Source: Actibacterium naphthalenivorans (lineage in GTDB: Bacteria; Pseudomonadota; Alphaproteobacteria; Rhodobacterales; Rhodobacteraceae). Taken from it: a DNA stretch of 64,000 nt. This document shows, piece by piece, positions 52,314 to 61,545 of the stretch (position 1 is the first letter of the stretch; the number at the start of each line of letters is the position of its first letter). The notes beneath the pieces were generated by a model. The model was not told the DNA's origin. It saw nothing but the letters and a program-made list of their open reading frames with translations, and did no database searches. Location: assembly GCF_014196965.1 (NCBI RefSeq), contig NZ_JACIEQ010000005.1, forward strand, positions 186,001 to 250,000, in the 5' to 3' direction. A program made the translations under genes and the position numbers.

Positions 52314-52649
52314 ATGGAAACCCGACTTGATACCGTATTCTCGGCCCTGGCAGACCCCACCCGGCGGGCGATCCTCGCCATGCTGCTGGAGGATGACATG
52401 GCGGTGACGGACGTGGCGGAGCCCTTCGCCATGTCGCTCGCGGCCATTTCCAAGCATCTGACCATCCTCAGCCGCGCCGGGCTGATCAGCCAGGAAAAGC
52501 GCGGCCGGGTGAAATGGTGCAAGCTGGAGCCGGACGCGCTGCGCGACGCCTCGGTCTGGATGCAGAGCTTCGGCCAGTTCGAGGCGGTGAACCTCGACGC
52601 GTTCGAAAAGTTTCTTCAGGTCGAGCTGGATGAGGGCACCGCCGGCTGA
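52314..52649 (+). CDS. ArsR family transcriptional regulator
   Basis: A 111-residue winged-helix protein. Residues about 7-85 hold the ArsR fold, with ALADPTRRAILAML and the recognition helix AMSLAAISKHLTILSRAGLI. No cysteine cluster typical of metal sensing is visible apart from one Cys, so it may respond to another signal. The C-terminal 34 bases overlap, convergently, the EamA gene. ATG 52314 matches the family length. Confidence 0.87.
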   Translation: METRLDTVFSALADPTRRAILAMLLEDDMAVTDVAEPFAMSLAAISKHLTILSRAGLISQEKRGRVKWCKLEPDALRDASVWMQSFGQFEAVNLDAFEKFLQVELDEGTAG

Positions 52650-53548
52650 ACCGGCTCCTCGTCCTTCAGCAGCATCCAAAGCGCCGCGATCGTCAGCGCG
52701 ACCCCCACCAGGGTCAGCACGCCGGGCACGCCGTGGCCCAGCACGATCTCCCATCCGATCACCCAGCTTGGGGTGAGATAGGTATAGGCCATGACCTTCG
52801 CCGAGGGCAGGCGCAGCGTGGCATAGCGCAGCAACAGGAAGGTCAGCGCGCTGGCGAAGAGCGAGACGTAAAGCACGATCAGCCAGTCGCTGAAGGTCAG
52901 CGCCGCCCAGTCCGCCGCAAGGATATCGCGCCAGCCATACCCGACCAGCAGCACCACCATGGCCACCATCACCCCGAAGTTGAACACCAGCGCCGGTTCG
53001 CCCCGGCTCAGCCTGCGCAGCAGCGGGGTGAAGAGGGCATGTGCGATACAGCCGATGAAATAGACCGTCTCTCCCTGTCCGACATCAAAGGCCAGCAGCG
53101 CCGCAAGATCGGCCCGGAAAATGACCCAAAGCGCCCCCGCCCCGCCAACGGCCAGCGCCAGCGCCATGCGCGGCGTGGTGACCTGGCGCAGCAAAAGCCA
53201 GCCGAAACCGGCCGAGAGCACCGGGGTCAGGGTGAAAACGGCCGCGGTGGAAACCGGCGGCGCGGTTTTCAGCCCCGCGAACATCAGCACGAAATAGGCG
53301 GCGAACAACGCGCCAAGGATGGCATAGCGCCAGGGCGCGCGGAAACTGGCCAGCCGCAGCCCCGGCCCGACCGCGGCGGCGATACCGATCACCGTGCCCG
53401 CGATCACGAAGCGCACCGCCGTCAACGCGACCGGATCGATTTTATTGGCGATCAGGCTGCCGAAGCTGAACGATCCGGCCACAAGGGCCGAAAACAGCAG
53501 CATCGCCAGATGCCCCTTGCGCGGCTCGGACAGCCCGCCTAGGGCCAT
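52616..53548 (-). CDS. EamA family (DMT superfamily) transporter
   Basis: A 310-residue inner-membrane protein with ten predicted helices in two five-helix EamA repeats (about 10-140 and 155-295). Families in this group export or import metabolites such as amino acids, nucleosides or drugs; the substrate here is unknown. ATG 53548 overlaps the end of the lysR gene by 10 bases, so the two are translationally coupled. Its end overlaps the convergent arsR gene by 34 bases. Confidence 0.87.
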   Translation of the reverse strand: MALGGLSEPRKGHLAMLLFSALVAGSFSFGSLIANKIDPVALTAVRFVIAGTVIGIAAAVGPGLRLASFRAPWRYAILGALFAAYFVLMFAGLKTAPPVSTAAVFTLTPVLSAGFGWLLLRQVTTPRMALALAVGGAGALWVIFRADLAALLAFDVGQGETVYFIGCIAHALFTPLLRRLSRGEPALVFNFGVMVAMVVLLVGYGWRDILAADWAALTFSDWLIVLYVSLFASALTFLLLRYATLRLPSAKVMAYTYLTPSWVIGWEIVLGHGVPGVLTLVGVALTIAALWMLLKDEEPVQPAVPSSSST

Positions 53549-54420
53549 GTTCTGGCGGCCTCTTTGAGCGCCGCGGTAAAGCTCTGAACCTTGGCCGTCC
53601 GGTGCAGATCGACATGGGTCACCAGCCAGAGCTGCATTTGCCAGTCGGGGCGCGGCGGGCTGAGTTCCACCAGATCCGGGTCGTTCCGCGCGGCCCAGAG
53701 CGGCACGAACCCCACGCCGACGCCAGCCTTCACCGCCGCGACGCCATCGCGCATGTCCGACACCCGCAGGGTGATGCGTTCGGCCGGAACGTTCTCCTTG
53801 AGCCACTGGAAATTCTTCGCCCGGTGATTTTCGTCGGTCGGGCCGATGAACCGGTGCCGGGCGCAATCGGCCTCGCCCTCCAGCATCCCGTGAGCCTCGA
53901 CGTAGTCGCGATGGGCGAACAGGGCCATGCCCGGACAGCCCAATGCCTGAACCACATTGTCGGGATCATCGGGCTTGGCGCCCGCGCGGATCGCGACATG
54001 CGCCTCGCCGTATTCCAGGCGGAAGACGCGGGCATCCGTGATCAGCCGGATCACCAGTTCCGGGTGTTCCTCCTGGAAACTGGCCAGCGTCGGCATCAAA
54101 AGCTGCGCCACGCTGTCAACCGAGGTCAGCACCAGTTCGCCTGTCATCGCGGCGCCCTGCCCGTGCAGGCGCCCGGCGAGCTGCTCGAACTGATCGGCCG
54201 TGGCCTGTGCGACCTGCAGCAGGTCCAGCCCGGCCTCGGTCGGGGTATAGCCGCGCGCGTGGCGCTGAAACAGCTTTACCCCCAGCCGCTTTTCCAGCGC
54301 ATCTATGTGCCGGATGACCGTTGCGTGATGCACGCCCAGAACCTCTGCCGCGCCGCTGACCGTGCCCAGGCGGGCGACGTGAAAGGCCGTGCGGATCTCA
54401 TCCCAGTTCTCAACTTCCAT
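53539..54420 (-). CDS. LysR family transcriptional regulator
   Basis: A 293-residue regulator. The N-terminal winged helix (about 1-62) has GTVSGAAEVLGVHHATVIRHIDALEKRLG, and the remainder is a periplasmic-binding-like effector domain. It stands divergent from the azoreductase gene (54535) across 114 bases and overlaps the EamA gene downstream; it probably controls one or both. Confidence 0.9.
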   Translation of the reverse strand: MEVENWDEIRTAFHVARLGTVSGAAEVLGVHHATVIRHIDALEKRLGVKLFQRHARGYTPTEAGLDLLQVAQATADQFEQLAGRLHGQGAAMTGELVLTSVDSVAQLLMPTLASFQEEHPELVIRLITDARVFRLEYGEAHVAIRAGAKPDDPDNVVQALGCPGMALFAHRDYVEAHGMLEGEADCARHRFIGPTDENHRAKNFQWLKENVPAERITLRVSDMRDGVAAVKAGVGVGFVPLWAARNDPDLVELSPPRPDWQMQLWLVTHVDLHRTAKVQSFTAALKEAARTWP

Positions 54421-54534
54421 ATGTGCGCCACCTCACATCTCCTGTTCAGTTTGCGCCGATTGCGTTCACCTGTGCAAGAGTCATCTTGAGCCCAGCCCGA
54501 TCGATTTTACCCACCCACGCTTCAGGAGCACCCA

Positions 54535-55137
54535 ATGAGCCAGACAATCCTTCGCATCGACTCTTCCATCAAGGGCGGCGACTCCGTTTCCCGCAAGCTG
54601 ACCGATGACATCATCGCCAAGATCACTGCGGCCGATCCCGGCGCAACCGTCGTGACGCGCGATCTGGCCGAGCTGTCGCTGCCGATGATCAACGGCGCCT
54701 GGCTTGGCGCTGTCTTCACCCCCGAAGCGGACCGTTCGGACGAGCAAAGCGCCACCGCCGCCCTTTCGGACACGTTCATCACCGAGCTCAAGGCCGCCGA
54801 TATCGTCGTGATCGGCCTGCCGATCTACAACTTCGCGCTGCCGGCGCAGCTCAAATCCTGGATCGATCACATCACCCGCGCCGGCATGACCTTCAACTAC
54901 AGCGAAAACGGCCCCGTCGGCCTGGTCGACGACAAGCGCGTGATCGTGGCCTATGCCTCCAACGGCACGCGGCTCGGCTCCGAGGTCGATTTCGCCTCGT
55001 CCTACCTGAAGCACATGCTTGGCTTCATCGGCATCACCAATGTCGAGTTCGTCGCCGCCGATCACATGGCGATTGATGCCGAGGCGTCGATGAAGGCGGC
55101 GAACGAGGCGATCGCGCAGCTCAAGCTGCCGGCCTGA
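54535..55137 (+). CDS. azoR: FMN-dependent NADH-azoreductase / quinone reductase
   Basis: A 200-residue flavodoxin-fold enzyme. FMN contacts are in RIDSSIKGGDSVSRKLTD and the IYNFALPAQLKSWIDHITRAGMTFNY block. Such proteins reduce quinones and azo compounds with NADH, protecting against electrophiles. Its position divergent from a LysR regulator supports inducible expression by that regulator. Confidence 0.92.
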   Translation: MSQTILRIDSSIKGGDSVSRKLTDDIIAKITAADPGATVVTRDLAELSLPMINGAWLGAVFTPEADRSDEQSATAALSDTFITELKAADIVVIGLPIYNFALPAQLKSWIDHITRAGMTFNYSENGPVGLVDDKRVIVAYASNGTRLGSEVDFASSYLKHMLGFIGITNVEFVAADHMAIDAEASMKAANEAIAQLKLPA

Positions 55138-55197
55138 GCAGACACCACCCCGGCACCGCGCAATGTGGTGTCGGGGCGGCGCAGTTGCCCGCCGCGC

Positions 55198-55226
55198 TTG
55201 ACTTTGCGCGCCGCCCCGCCTAAACG
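55198..55226 (+). promoter_or_regulatory. Candidate promoter of the ffh-rpmE gene block
   Basis: TTGACT (55198-55203), 17 bases, TAAACG (55221-55226). It lies 159 bases upstream of the ffh ATG, leaving a structured leader that has a CACCAGT/ACTGGTG inverted repeat at about 55288-55316. Confidence 0.4.
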
Positions 55227-55384
55227 CCCCCCAAGTTTCCGGAAGTGTGCCAAACCTTCCGGTCCCGTTTCCGATGCGGGATCGCCACCAGTCAGCGCGT
55301 TGCGCCCACTGGTGCCGTTGGCGTTTGGGACGTTCGCCCCTACTTAGGGCGGGCATGGTGTAACGGTCGCAGGAGGGCCAGGGC

Positions 55385-56878
55385 ATGTTTGAAAATCTAT
55401 CCGAACGCCTGTCTGGCGTCTTTGATCGGCTGACCAAACAGGGTGCGCTGTCCGAAGAGGATGTGAAAACCGCCCTGCGCGAGGTGCGCGTCGCCCTGCT
55501 CGAGGCGGATGTTTCGCTGCCCGTGGCGCGCGAGTTCGTGAAGGCGGTGCAAGAGCGCGCCACCGGCCAGGCCGTCACCAAATCGGTGACGCCGGGCCAG
55601 CAGGTCGTCAAGATCGTGCATGACGAACTGGTGCATGTGCTGACCGGCGACGACGACCCCGGCGCGCTGAAGATCGACAACGCGCCCGCCCCGATCCTGA
55701 TGGTCGGCCTGCAGGGCTCGGGCAAGACGACGACCACCGCCAAGCTGGCCAAACGGCTGAAGGAAAAGAACGGCAAGCGGGTGCTGATGGCCTCGCTCGA
55801 TACCAACCGCCCGGCGGCGATGGAACAGCTTGCCATTCTCGGCGCGCAGATCGGGGTGGATACCCTGCCGATCGTCAAGGGCGAAACCGCGGTGCAGATC
55901 GCCAAGCGCGCCAAGCAGCAGGCGATGCTGGGCGGCTATGACGTCTATATGCTCGACACCGCCGGACGCCTGCATATCGACGATGTGCTGATGGACGAGG
56001 TGCAGGCGGTGCGCGATGTCGCCACCCCGCGCGAAACCCTGCTGGTGGTCGATGGCCTGACCGGGCAGGACGCGGTGAATGTGGCCTCGGAATTCGACGG
56101 CAAGGTGGGCATCTCCGGCGTCGTGCTGACCCGGATGGATGGCGACGGGCGCGGCGGCGCGGCCCTGTCGATGCGCGCCGTCACCGGCAAGCCGATCCGC
56201 TTCGTCGGCCTTGGCGAAAAGATGGACGCGATCGAGGAATTCCACCCCGAACGCATCGCCGGCCGCATTCTGGGCATGGGCGACATCGTTTCGCTTGTCG
56301 AAAAGGCGCAGGAAACCATCGAGGCCGAACAGGCCGAACGGATGATGCGCCGGTTCCAGAAGGGTCAGTTCAACATGAACGACCTCAAGATGCAGCTGGA
56401 ACAGATGCTCAAGATGGGCGGCATGGAAGGCGTGATGGGCATGATGCCCGGCATGGGCAAGATGGCAAAGCAGGTGCAGGACGCCGGCTTTGACGACAGC
56501 ATCCTGAAACGCCAGATCGCGCTGGTTCAGTCGATGACGAAGAAAGAGCGCGCCAATCCCGCCCTGCTGCAGGCCAGCCGCAAGAAGCGGATCGCCAAGG
56601 GCGCGGGGCTTGAGGTGTCGGAGCTGAACAAGCTGCTGAAGATGCACCGGCAGATGGCCGACATGATGAAGAAGATGGGCAAGGGCAAGGGCGGCATGCT
56701 GAAACAGGCCATGAAGGGCATGTTCGGCAAGGGCGGCCTGCCCGCCGACATGGGCGCTGCGGGCATGGACCCGAAGGCGCTGGAAGCGGCCGCCCGGCAG
56801 ATGGGCGGCGGCAAGCTGCCCGGTCTGGGCGGCGGCGCCCTGCCGCCGGGGCTGAGCGGGTTCGGGAAGAAGAAATGA
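55385..56878 (+). CDS. ffh: Signal recognition particle protein Ffh
   Basis: A 497-residue protein with N domain (about 1-85), GTPase G domain with GLQGSGKTTTTAKLA near residue 108, DTAGRLH and TRMDGDGRGG, and the methionine-rich M domain at the end (for example MEGVMGMMPGMGKMAKQ, MHRQMADMMKKMGKGKGG). It binds signal sequences and 4.5S RNA for co-translational membrane targeting. A GGAGGG site is upstream of ATG 55385. Its end overlaps the first GNAT gene (ATGA), as is usual in Rhodobacteraceae. Confidence 0.97.
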   Translation: MFENLSERLSGVFDRLTKQGALSEEDVKTALREVRVALLEADVSLPVAREFVKAVQERATGQAVTKSVTPGQQVVKIVHDELVHVLTGDDDPGALKIDNAPAPILMVGLQGSGKTTTTAKLAKRLKEKNGKRVLMASLDTNRPAAMEQLAILGAQIGVDTLPIVKGETAVQIAKRAKQQAMLGGYDVYMLDTAGRLHIDDVLMDEVQAVRDVATPRETLLVVDGLTGQDAVNVASEFDGKVGISGVVLTRMDGDGRGGAALSMRAVTGKPIRFVGLGEKMDAIEEFHPERIAGRILGMGDIVSLVEKAQETIEAEQAERMMRRFQKGQFNMNDLKMQLEQMLKMGGMEGVMGMMPGMGKMAKQVQDAGFDDSILKRQIALVQSMTKKERANPALLQASRKKRIAKGAGLEVSELNKLLKMHRQMADMMKKMGKGKGGMLKQAMKGMFGKGGLPADMGAAGMDPKALEAAARQMGGGKLPGLGGGALPPGLSGFGKKK

Positions 56879-57384
56879 CCGCGCCGATCCTTCATACCAA
56901 ACGCCTGACGCTGAGAATGCCGATACTCGCCGATTTCGAGTATCGCGCGGCCTTTTACGCCTCGGACCGCTCGGTCTGGGAAGACGGCCCCATGCCGCGC
57001 GCGCAGGCCTGGCGGGTCTGGGCGTCCGAGGTGGCGCAATGGCCGCTGATGGGCTTCGGACCGTTTTCGCTCGAAGACAGGCAAAGCCGCCAATATCTGG
57101 GCGAGGTCGGTGTTTACCGGCCCGAAGGCTTCCCCGAACCCGAACTCGGCTGGTTCGTTCTGCCCGAGGCCGAAGGCCGCGGCTACGCCGCGGAAGCCGC
57201 GCGCGCGGTCATGGGATGGGTCCGCAAGACCTTTGGCTGGGATCATCTGGTCAGCTACATCGCCCCCGGCAATCTGCGTTCGATCGCACTTGCCCTGCGG
57301 ATCGGCGGCCGGAAGGTCACCGACCGGCCGGGCACGGCCGACGACGATGTGGTTATCCTGCATGATCTGCGGGGCATCGCATGA
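56875..57384 (+). CDS. GNAT family N-acetyltransferase, copy 1 (RimJ/RimL-like)
   Basis: A 169-residue acetyltransferase. It opens with LHTKRLTLRMPILADFEY, the RimJ/RimL beginning, and has the acetyl-CoA binding signature LPEAEGRGYAAEAARAVMGWV near residue 98. Its ATG overlaps the ffh stop and its stop overlaps copy 2. Likely acetylates a small molecule or protein N-terminus; substrate unknown. One of three adjacent paralogues that differ in sequence but share the GPM-box (SVWEDGPMPRAQ) near residue 33. Confidence 0.9.
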   Translation: MTAPILHTKRLTLRMPILADFEYRAAFYASDRSVWEDGPMPRAQAWRVWASEVAQWPLMGFGPFSLEDRQSRQYLGEVGVYRPEGFPEPELGWFVLPEAEGRGYAAEAARAVMGWVRKTFGWDHLVSYIAPGNLRSIALALRIGGRKVTDRPGTADDDVVILHDLRGIA

Positions 57385-57902
57385 CGCAGTTTACGATTCC
57401 CACCGTCGAGACTCAGCGGCTGACGCTGCGCGGCCCCACGCAAGGCGATTTCCCCGCCGTGGCCGCCTTTTATGCGTCCGACCGCTCCGTTTTCGTCGGC
57501 GGGCCGATGACGGCGGAGGCCACCTGGCGCCACCTGGCCTGCGAAATCGGGCATTGGGCGCTGCTCGGCTATGGCCGCTGGGCCGTTGTCGAAAAGACCT
57601 CTGGCGCCATTTGCGGCATCGTCGGGCTGTGGGATCCCGAAGGCTGGCCCGAGCCCGAAATCGGCTGGGATCTGTTCGACGGCTTCGAAGGCCGGGGATA
57701 CGCGACAGAGGCCGCGCTGGCCGCGCGCGGCTTTGCCTATGACGTGCTGGGCTGGACCACCGCGATCAGCCTGGTGAAACCGGCCAACACCGCCTCTGCC
57801 CGCGTTGCCGGGCGGCTGGGCGCGCGGCGCGACGGCCGGTTCGACCACGCGCGCTTCGGCACGCTCGACATCTATCGCCACCCGGCGCCGGAGGCCGTGT
57901 GA
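57381..57902 (+). CDS. GNAT family N-acetyltransferase, copy 2 (RimJ/RimL-like)
   Basis: A 173-residue paralogue of copies 1 and 3: VETQRLTLRGPTQGDFPAV at the start, SVFVGGPMTAEATW near residue 36 and LFDGFEGRGYATEAALAARGF near 95. Overlaps copy 1 by four bases (ATGA) and copy 3 by one base (TGATG). Confidence 0.9.
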   Translation: MTQFTIPTVETQRLTLRGPTQGDFPAVAAFYASDRSVFVGGPMTAEATWRHLACEIGHWALLGYGRWAVVEKTSGAICGIVGLWDPEGWPEPEIGWDLFDGFEGRGYATEAALAARGFAYDVLGWTTAISLVKPANTASARVAGRLGARRDGRFDHARFGTLDIYRHPAPEAV

Positions 57903-58507
57903 TGAACCACAGCGACATTCCCGTGCTGGAAACCGACCGCCTGATCCTGCGCGGCCCCGAGGCCGCCGATTATCCGGACTTCAAGGCTACGTTCAGTTCC
58001 TACCGCTCGCGTTTCATGGGCGGGCCGCTGAACAAGTACGAGGCCTGGATGCTTTATGCCGCCGAGATCGGCCATTGGCATATTCGCGGCTTCGGCATGT
58101 GGATGATCCACGACCGCGTCACCGATGAAACCTATGGCATGGCCGGCGGCTGGCAGCCCGCGGGCTGGCCCGAGCGCGAGATTGCCTGGATCATCTGGCC
58201 CGACAAGGCCGGCCACGGCTATGCGCTGGAAGCCACCGATGCCGCCCGGCGCTATTTCTATGAAACACAGGGCTGGGTCGGCGCTGTCAGCTATATCGAC
58301 CCCAAGAACCTCGACAGTATCCGGCTGGCCGAACGTCTGGGCGCGGTAAAGGATCACGACGCCGAGACGATCGACGGCAATGACGCGGTCTATCGCCACC
58401 CCTCGCCCGCGCGCCTGCGCTCGGGGCAGATCGCCGATGGCATCGCGCTGGAGATCCAGAACTACATCAACCCGCTGTTCAAACCGAAGGGGTTCGCAAT
58501 TGACTGA
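57902..58507 (+). CDS. GNAT family N-acetyltransferase, copy 3
   Basis: A 201-residue paralogue: LETDRLILRGPEAADYPDF at the start, SRFMGGPLNKYEAW near residue 35 and IIWPDKAGHGYALEATDAARRYF near 97. The glycine-rich loop reads KAGHGYALE, weaker than the RGYA form of copies 1-2. A C-terminal tail of about 30 extra residues follows. ATG 57902 overlaps the copy 2 stop; the end overlaps chorismate mutase by eight bases. Confidence 0.9.
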   Translation: MNHSDIPVLETDRLILRGPEAADYPDFKATFSSYRSRFMGGPLNKYEAWMLYAAEIGHWHIRGFGMWMIHDRVTDETYGMAGGWQPAGWPEREIAWIIWPDKAGHGYALEATDAARRYFYETQGWVGAVSYIDPKNLDSIRLAERLGAVKDHDAETIDGNDAVYRHPSPARLRSGQIADGIALEIQNYINPLFKPKGFAID

Positions 58508-58796
58508 TGCTGCCACCCGCGCCGCCCAGGTGCTGAAGGAACACCGCGAAAGCATCGACCGGCTGGACGCGATCCTCGTCTATACGTTGGGCGAGCGGTT
58601 CAAGCACACCCAGGCGGTGGGCCGGCTGAAGGCCGAGCATGACCTGCCGCCCTCTGACCCAGAGCGGGAAGCGCAACAGATTTCGCGGCTGGAAGAGCTG
58701 GCCAGCTCTGCCGACCTCGATCCCGATTTCGCCAAGAAATTCCTGAATTTCGTGATTCAGGAAGTCATCCAACACCACAAGCAACACCAGAAATAG
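58500..58796 (+). CDS. Chorismate mutase (AroQ class)
   Basis: A 98-residue all-helical AroQ-type enzyme ([38 protein letters not shown], with the basic and acidic residues of the active site present). It converts chorismate to prephenate for phenylalanine and tyrosine. It starts at TTG 58500, inside the GNAT stop region, with AAGGGG eight bases upstream; there is no ATG near the domain start. Confidence 0.88.
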   Translation: MTDAATRAAQVLKEHRESIDRLDAILVYTLGERFKHTQAVGRLKAEHDLPPSDPEREAQQISRLEELASSADLDPDFAKKFLNFVIQEVIQHHKQHQK

Positions 58797-58837
58797 GCGG
58801 TGACCCCGCCCATTGCCAGACCAAGGAGAAAACCAAA

Positions 58838-59224
58838 ATGGCACTTAAAATTCGTCTCGCCCGCGGCGGCTCCAAGAAGCGCCCGTTCTATCGCATCGTG
58901 GCCACCGACAGCCGCATGCCCCGCGACGGCCGCTTCATCGAAAAGCTGGGCGTCTACAATCCGCTGCTGCCCAAAGACAGCGAAGAGCGCGTGAAAATGG
59001 ATATGGAGCGCGTCAAGTACTGGCTTGGCGAAGGCGCCCAGCCCACCGACCGTATCGCCCGCATGCTCGAGGCTGCCGGCGTTCTGACCAAGAAAGAGCG
59101 CAGCAACCCGAAATCCGGCACCCCGGGCAAGAAAGCCGTCGAGCGCGCGGAAGAGAAAGCCGCCAAGGCGGCCGAAGCTGCCGAAGCCAGCGCGGCCCCC
59201 GCGGAAGAAGCCGCTGCCGAGTAA
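58838..59224 (+). CDS. rpsP: 30S ribosomal protein S16
   Basis: A 128-residue protein. The first 80 residues are typical S16 ([42 protein letters not shown]), followed by an alanine- and glutamate-rich tail of about 30 residues seen in alphaproteobacterial S16. AAGGAG lies eight bases upstream of ATG 58838. Confidence 0.97.
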   Translation: MALKIRLARGGSKKRPFYRIVATDSRMPRDGRFIEKLGVYNPLLPKDSEERVKMDMERVKYWLGEGAQPTDRIARMLEAAGVLTKKERSNPKSGTPGKKAVERAEEKAAKAAEAAEASAAPAEEAAAE

Positions 59225-59242
59225 TCGGCGCGGAGGTCTGCG

Positions 59243-59386
59243 ATGCTCCGCCTGTTCATGATTTGCGGCCTTGCTGCGGGCGTCTGGCTTGGGATGAAAG
59301 CCGAACGTTTCCTGCAGCAGGACCGCTGTCTTGGCGCAGGCGGGGTGGTGGACACGCGCGGGTTCTGCAGCGGGGCCCGGCCATGA
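59243..59386 (+). CDS. Small membrane protein between rpsP and rimM
   Basis: A 47-residue ORF with a hydrophobic N-terminal helix (about 3-19, [16 protein letters not shown]) and a cytoplasmic or periplasmic tail carrying two cysteines separated by 13 residues. GGAGG lies about eight bases upstream of ATG 59243, and the gene fits neatly between rpsP and rimM. Short proteins of this pattern (hydrophobic start, then C...GG...C) are common in Rhodobacteraceae but unnamed. Function unknown. Confidence 0.6.
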   Translation: MLRLFMICGLAAGVWLGMKAERFLQQDRCLGAGGVVDTRGFCSGARP

Positions 59387-59414
59387 CCGGCACAGCGACA
59401 AGGGGTTTGGCACG

Positions 59415-59927
59415 ATGACCGATCGTGTTTGCGTGGGCGCGATTGCCGGGTCTTTCGGCGTCCGGGGTGAGGTGCGGCTGAAAAGCTTCTGCGCCGAGCC
59501 CGAGGCGATCGGCGATTACGCCCCGCTGTTCACCGAAGACGGCAGCCGCAGTTTCACCGCCCGGATCAGCCGGCCGGTGAAGGGCGGATTTGCCGTCAGG
59601 CTGTCGGGGGTTGCCACCAAGGAACAGGCCGACGCGCTGAAAGGCACCCGGCTGTTCGCCGATCGCGCCGCCCTGCCCGAGCTTGCCGATGACGAATATT
59701 ACCATGCCGATCTGATCGGGATGGAAGTGCTCGATACCGGCGGGCGCAGTCTGGGCCATGTGCACGCGGTGCATGACCACGGCGCCGGCGATCTGCTGGA
59801 AATCCACGGGCCGGGCCTGAAATCCACCGTTTTGCTGCCCTTCACCAATGCCGCCGTCCCCACGGTGGATCTGGGTGCGCGCCGCATCATCGCCGACCCG
59901 CCCGAGGGGCTGTTTTCCGATGACTGA
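59415..59927 (+). CDS. rimM: Ribosome maturation factor RimM
   Basis: A 170-residue protein. The N-terminal RimM domain ([21 protein letters not shown]) and the PRC-barrel domain (from about 92, [22 protein letters not shown]) are present. It binds S19 during 30S maturation. ATG 59415 fits between the 47-aa gene and trmD. Confidence 0.96.
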   Translation: MTDRVCVGAIAGSFGVRGEVRLKSFCAEPEAIGDYAPLFTEDGSRSFTARISRPVKGGFAVRLSGVATKEQADALKGTRLFADRAALPELADDEYYHADLIGMEVLDTGGRSLGHVHAVHDHGAGDLLEIHGPGLKSTVLLPFTNAAVPTVDLGARRIIADPPEGLFSDD

Positions 59928-59942
59928 CCGGGGCCGGGGCGG

Positions 59943-60779
59943 ATGACCGACACCCCCAAATCGAAATCCCATGGCAGGCTGTCGATCGCGGCCTCGCTGA
60001 AGCCGCGCGATCTGATCGAGGCCCGCCCGCGTCTGAAAGGCGCCTGGAAGGCCAAGGTCATCACCCTGTTCCCCGAGGCGTTTCCCGGCGTTCTGGGCCA
60101 GTCGCTGACCGGGCGGGCGCTGGATCAGGGGCTTTGGGCGCTGGAAACCATCAACCTGCGCCTGTTCGGCGAGGGCCGTCACCGAAATGTCGATGACACC
60201 CCCGCCGGCGGCGGCGCGGGCATGGTGCTGCGGCCCGATATCGTCGGCGCGGCACTGAAACAGGCCGCGGCCGGCACGCCCGCCGATCGCGCCGCCTGGC
60301 CCGTCGTCTATCTCTCGCCACGGGGCAAAAGGTTCGATCAGGCCATGGCCCGCCGCTTTGCCCAGGCCGAGGGCATCACCCTGCTTTGCGGCCGTTTCGA
60401 AGGCGTGGACGAGCGTGTGCTGGAGCATTTCCGTGTCGAAGAGGTCTCATTGGGGGATTTCGTGCTGACCGGGGGCGAGATTGCGGCGCAGGCCTTGATT
60501 GACGCCACGGTCCGACTTATACCGCGCGTGCTTGGGAATCAGGCCTCGACCGAAGAGGAGTCTTTCTCTGAAGGCTTGCTTGAGCACCCGCAATACACGA
60601 AGCCCGCTGTCTGGGAAGGCCGCGCGATACCGGAAATTCTTCTGTCCGGGCATCACGCGAATATCGCCTCCTGGCGGAAGGCCATGGCCGAAAGGCTGAC
60701 AAAGGAACGTCGACCTGATCTCTGGCGGGCTTACTGTGCGAAACACGGTAGGGACCCGGAAGAAGACCAAGAGCTCTGA
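59943..60779 (+). CDS. trmD: tRNA (guanine37-N1)-methyltransferase TrmD
   Basis: A 278-residue SPOUT methyltransferase. After an N-terminal extension of about 35 residues (rich in K, R and S) comes the usual start [15 protein letters not shown]. The knot and AdoMet-binding motifs are [28 protein letters not shown] and [29 protein letters not shown]. It methylates G37 of tRNAs. The extension is longer than in E. coli, though it may reflect an upstream start choice. Confidence 0.96.
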   Translation: MTDTPKSKSHGRLSIAASLKPRDLIEARPRLKGAWKAKVITLFPEAFPGVLGQSLTGRALDQGLWALETINLRLFGEGRHRNVDDTPAGGGAGMVLRPDIVGAALKQAAAGTPADRAAWPVVYLSPRGKRFDQAMARRFAQAEGITLLCGRFEGVDERVLEHFRVEEVSLGDFVLTGGEIAAQALIDATVRLIPRVLGNQASTEEESFSEGLLEHPQYTKPAVWEGRAIPEILLSGHHANIASWRKAMAERLTKERRPDLWRAYCAKHGRDPEEDQEL

Positions 60780-60829
60780 GGACGCGCAAACTTCGCGGGG
60801 AAAACCGCGAGCATATAGGAGAAGAAGCG

Positions 60830-61213
60830 ATGAATCTTATCGCGCAACTCGAGGCCGAGCAGATTGCCGGTCTGGAAAAGACCATCCCGGATTTCAAGGC
60901 CGGTGACACCATCCGCGTCGGTTACAAAGTGACCGAAGGCACCCGTACCCGGGTTCAGAATTACGAAGGCGTCTGCATTTCCCGCAAGAACGGCACGGGC
61001 ATCGCCGGATCGTTCACGGTGCGCAAGATTTCCTTTGGCGAAGGCGTGGAACGTGTGTTCCCGCTCTACTCCACCAATATCGACAGCATCGAAGTGGTAC
61101 GCCGTGGCCGCGTTCGCCGCGCCAAGCTGTACTATCTGCGCGAGCGTCGCGGCAAATCCGCCCGGATCGCCGAAGTCTCCAACTACAAGCCCAAATCCGG
61201 CGCCGAAGCGTAA
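60830..61213 (+). CDS. rplS: 50S ribosomal protein L19
   Basis: A 127-residue protein with standard L19 blocks: [44 protein letters not shown] and [28 protein letters not shown] lies just before ATG 60830. A small CGCGG/CCGCG hairpin precedes it in the 50-base gap after trmD. Confidence 0.98.
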   Translation: MNLIAQLEAEQIAGLEKTIPDFKAGDTIRVGYKVTEGTRTRVQNYEGVCISRKNGTGIAGSFTVRKISFGEGVERVFPLYSTNIDSIEVVRRGRVRRAKLYYLRERRGKSARIAEVSNYKPKSGAEA

Positions 61214-61224
61214 GGAGCGGACAG

Positions 61225-61446
61225 ATGAAAAAAGACATCCATCCCGATTACCACATGATCAACGTCAAGATGACCGACGGTACGATCCTTCAGATGAAAT
61301 CCACCTATGGCGCCGAGGGCGACACCCTGTCGCTCGACATCGACCCGACGGTGCACCCGGCCTGGACCGGCGGCTCCACCCGTCTGATGGACGCGGGCGG
61401 CCGTGTGTCAAAGTTCAAGAAGAAATACGAAGGTTTGGGCTTCTAA
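61225..61446 (+). CDS. rpmE: 50S ribosomal protein L31 (cysteine-free form)
   Basis: A 73-residue protein with L31 sequence ([46 protein letters not shown]). It has no cysteine at all, so it is the zinc-free (C-minus) type. AAGGAG lies about ten bases before ATG 61225, eleven bases after the L19 stop. Confidence 0.97.
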   Translation: MKKDIHPDYHMINVKMTDGTILQMKSTYGAEGDTLSLDIDPTVHPAWTGGSTRLMDAGGRVSKFKKKYEGLGF

Positions 61447-61492
61447 GCCTGCCCCTTCGGCTTCCCAAGCGGCAGCACACAACATATAGTAG

Positions 61493-61522
61493 AGGCGCGC
61501 CCCCGTTTCGGGCGCGCCTTTT
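61493..61522 (+). terminator. Rho-independent terminator after rpmE
   Basis: Perfect ten-base stem AGGCGCGCCC / GGGCGCGCCT (61493-61502 and 61510-61519) with a seven-base loop and a T-run at 61519-61522. It ends the ffh-rpmE gene block before mipZ. Confidence 0.85.
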
Positions 61523-61545
61523 GCATCGGGAAAAGGAAAAACGGC

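Noticed and set aside
55138-55384. Possible 4.5S RNA gene next to ffh
   Set aside because: The conserved SRP RNA core (GGTCAGG...GGAAGG-like tetraloop region) is not present; only a short inverted repeat is seen.
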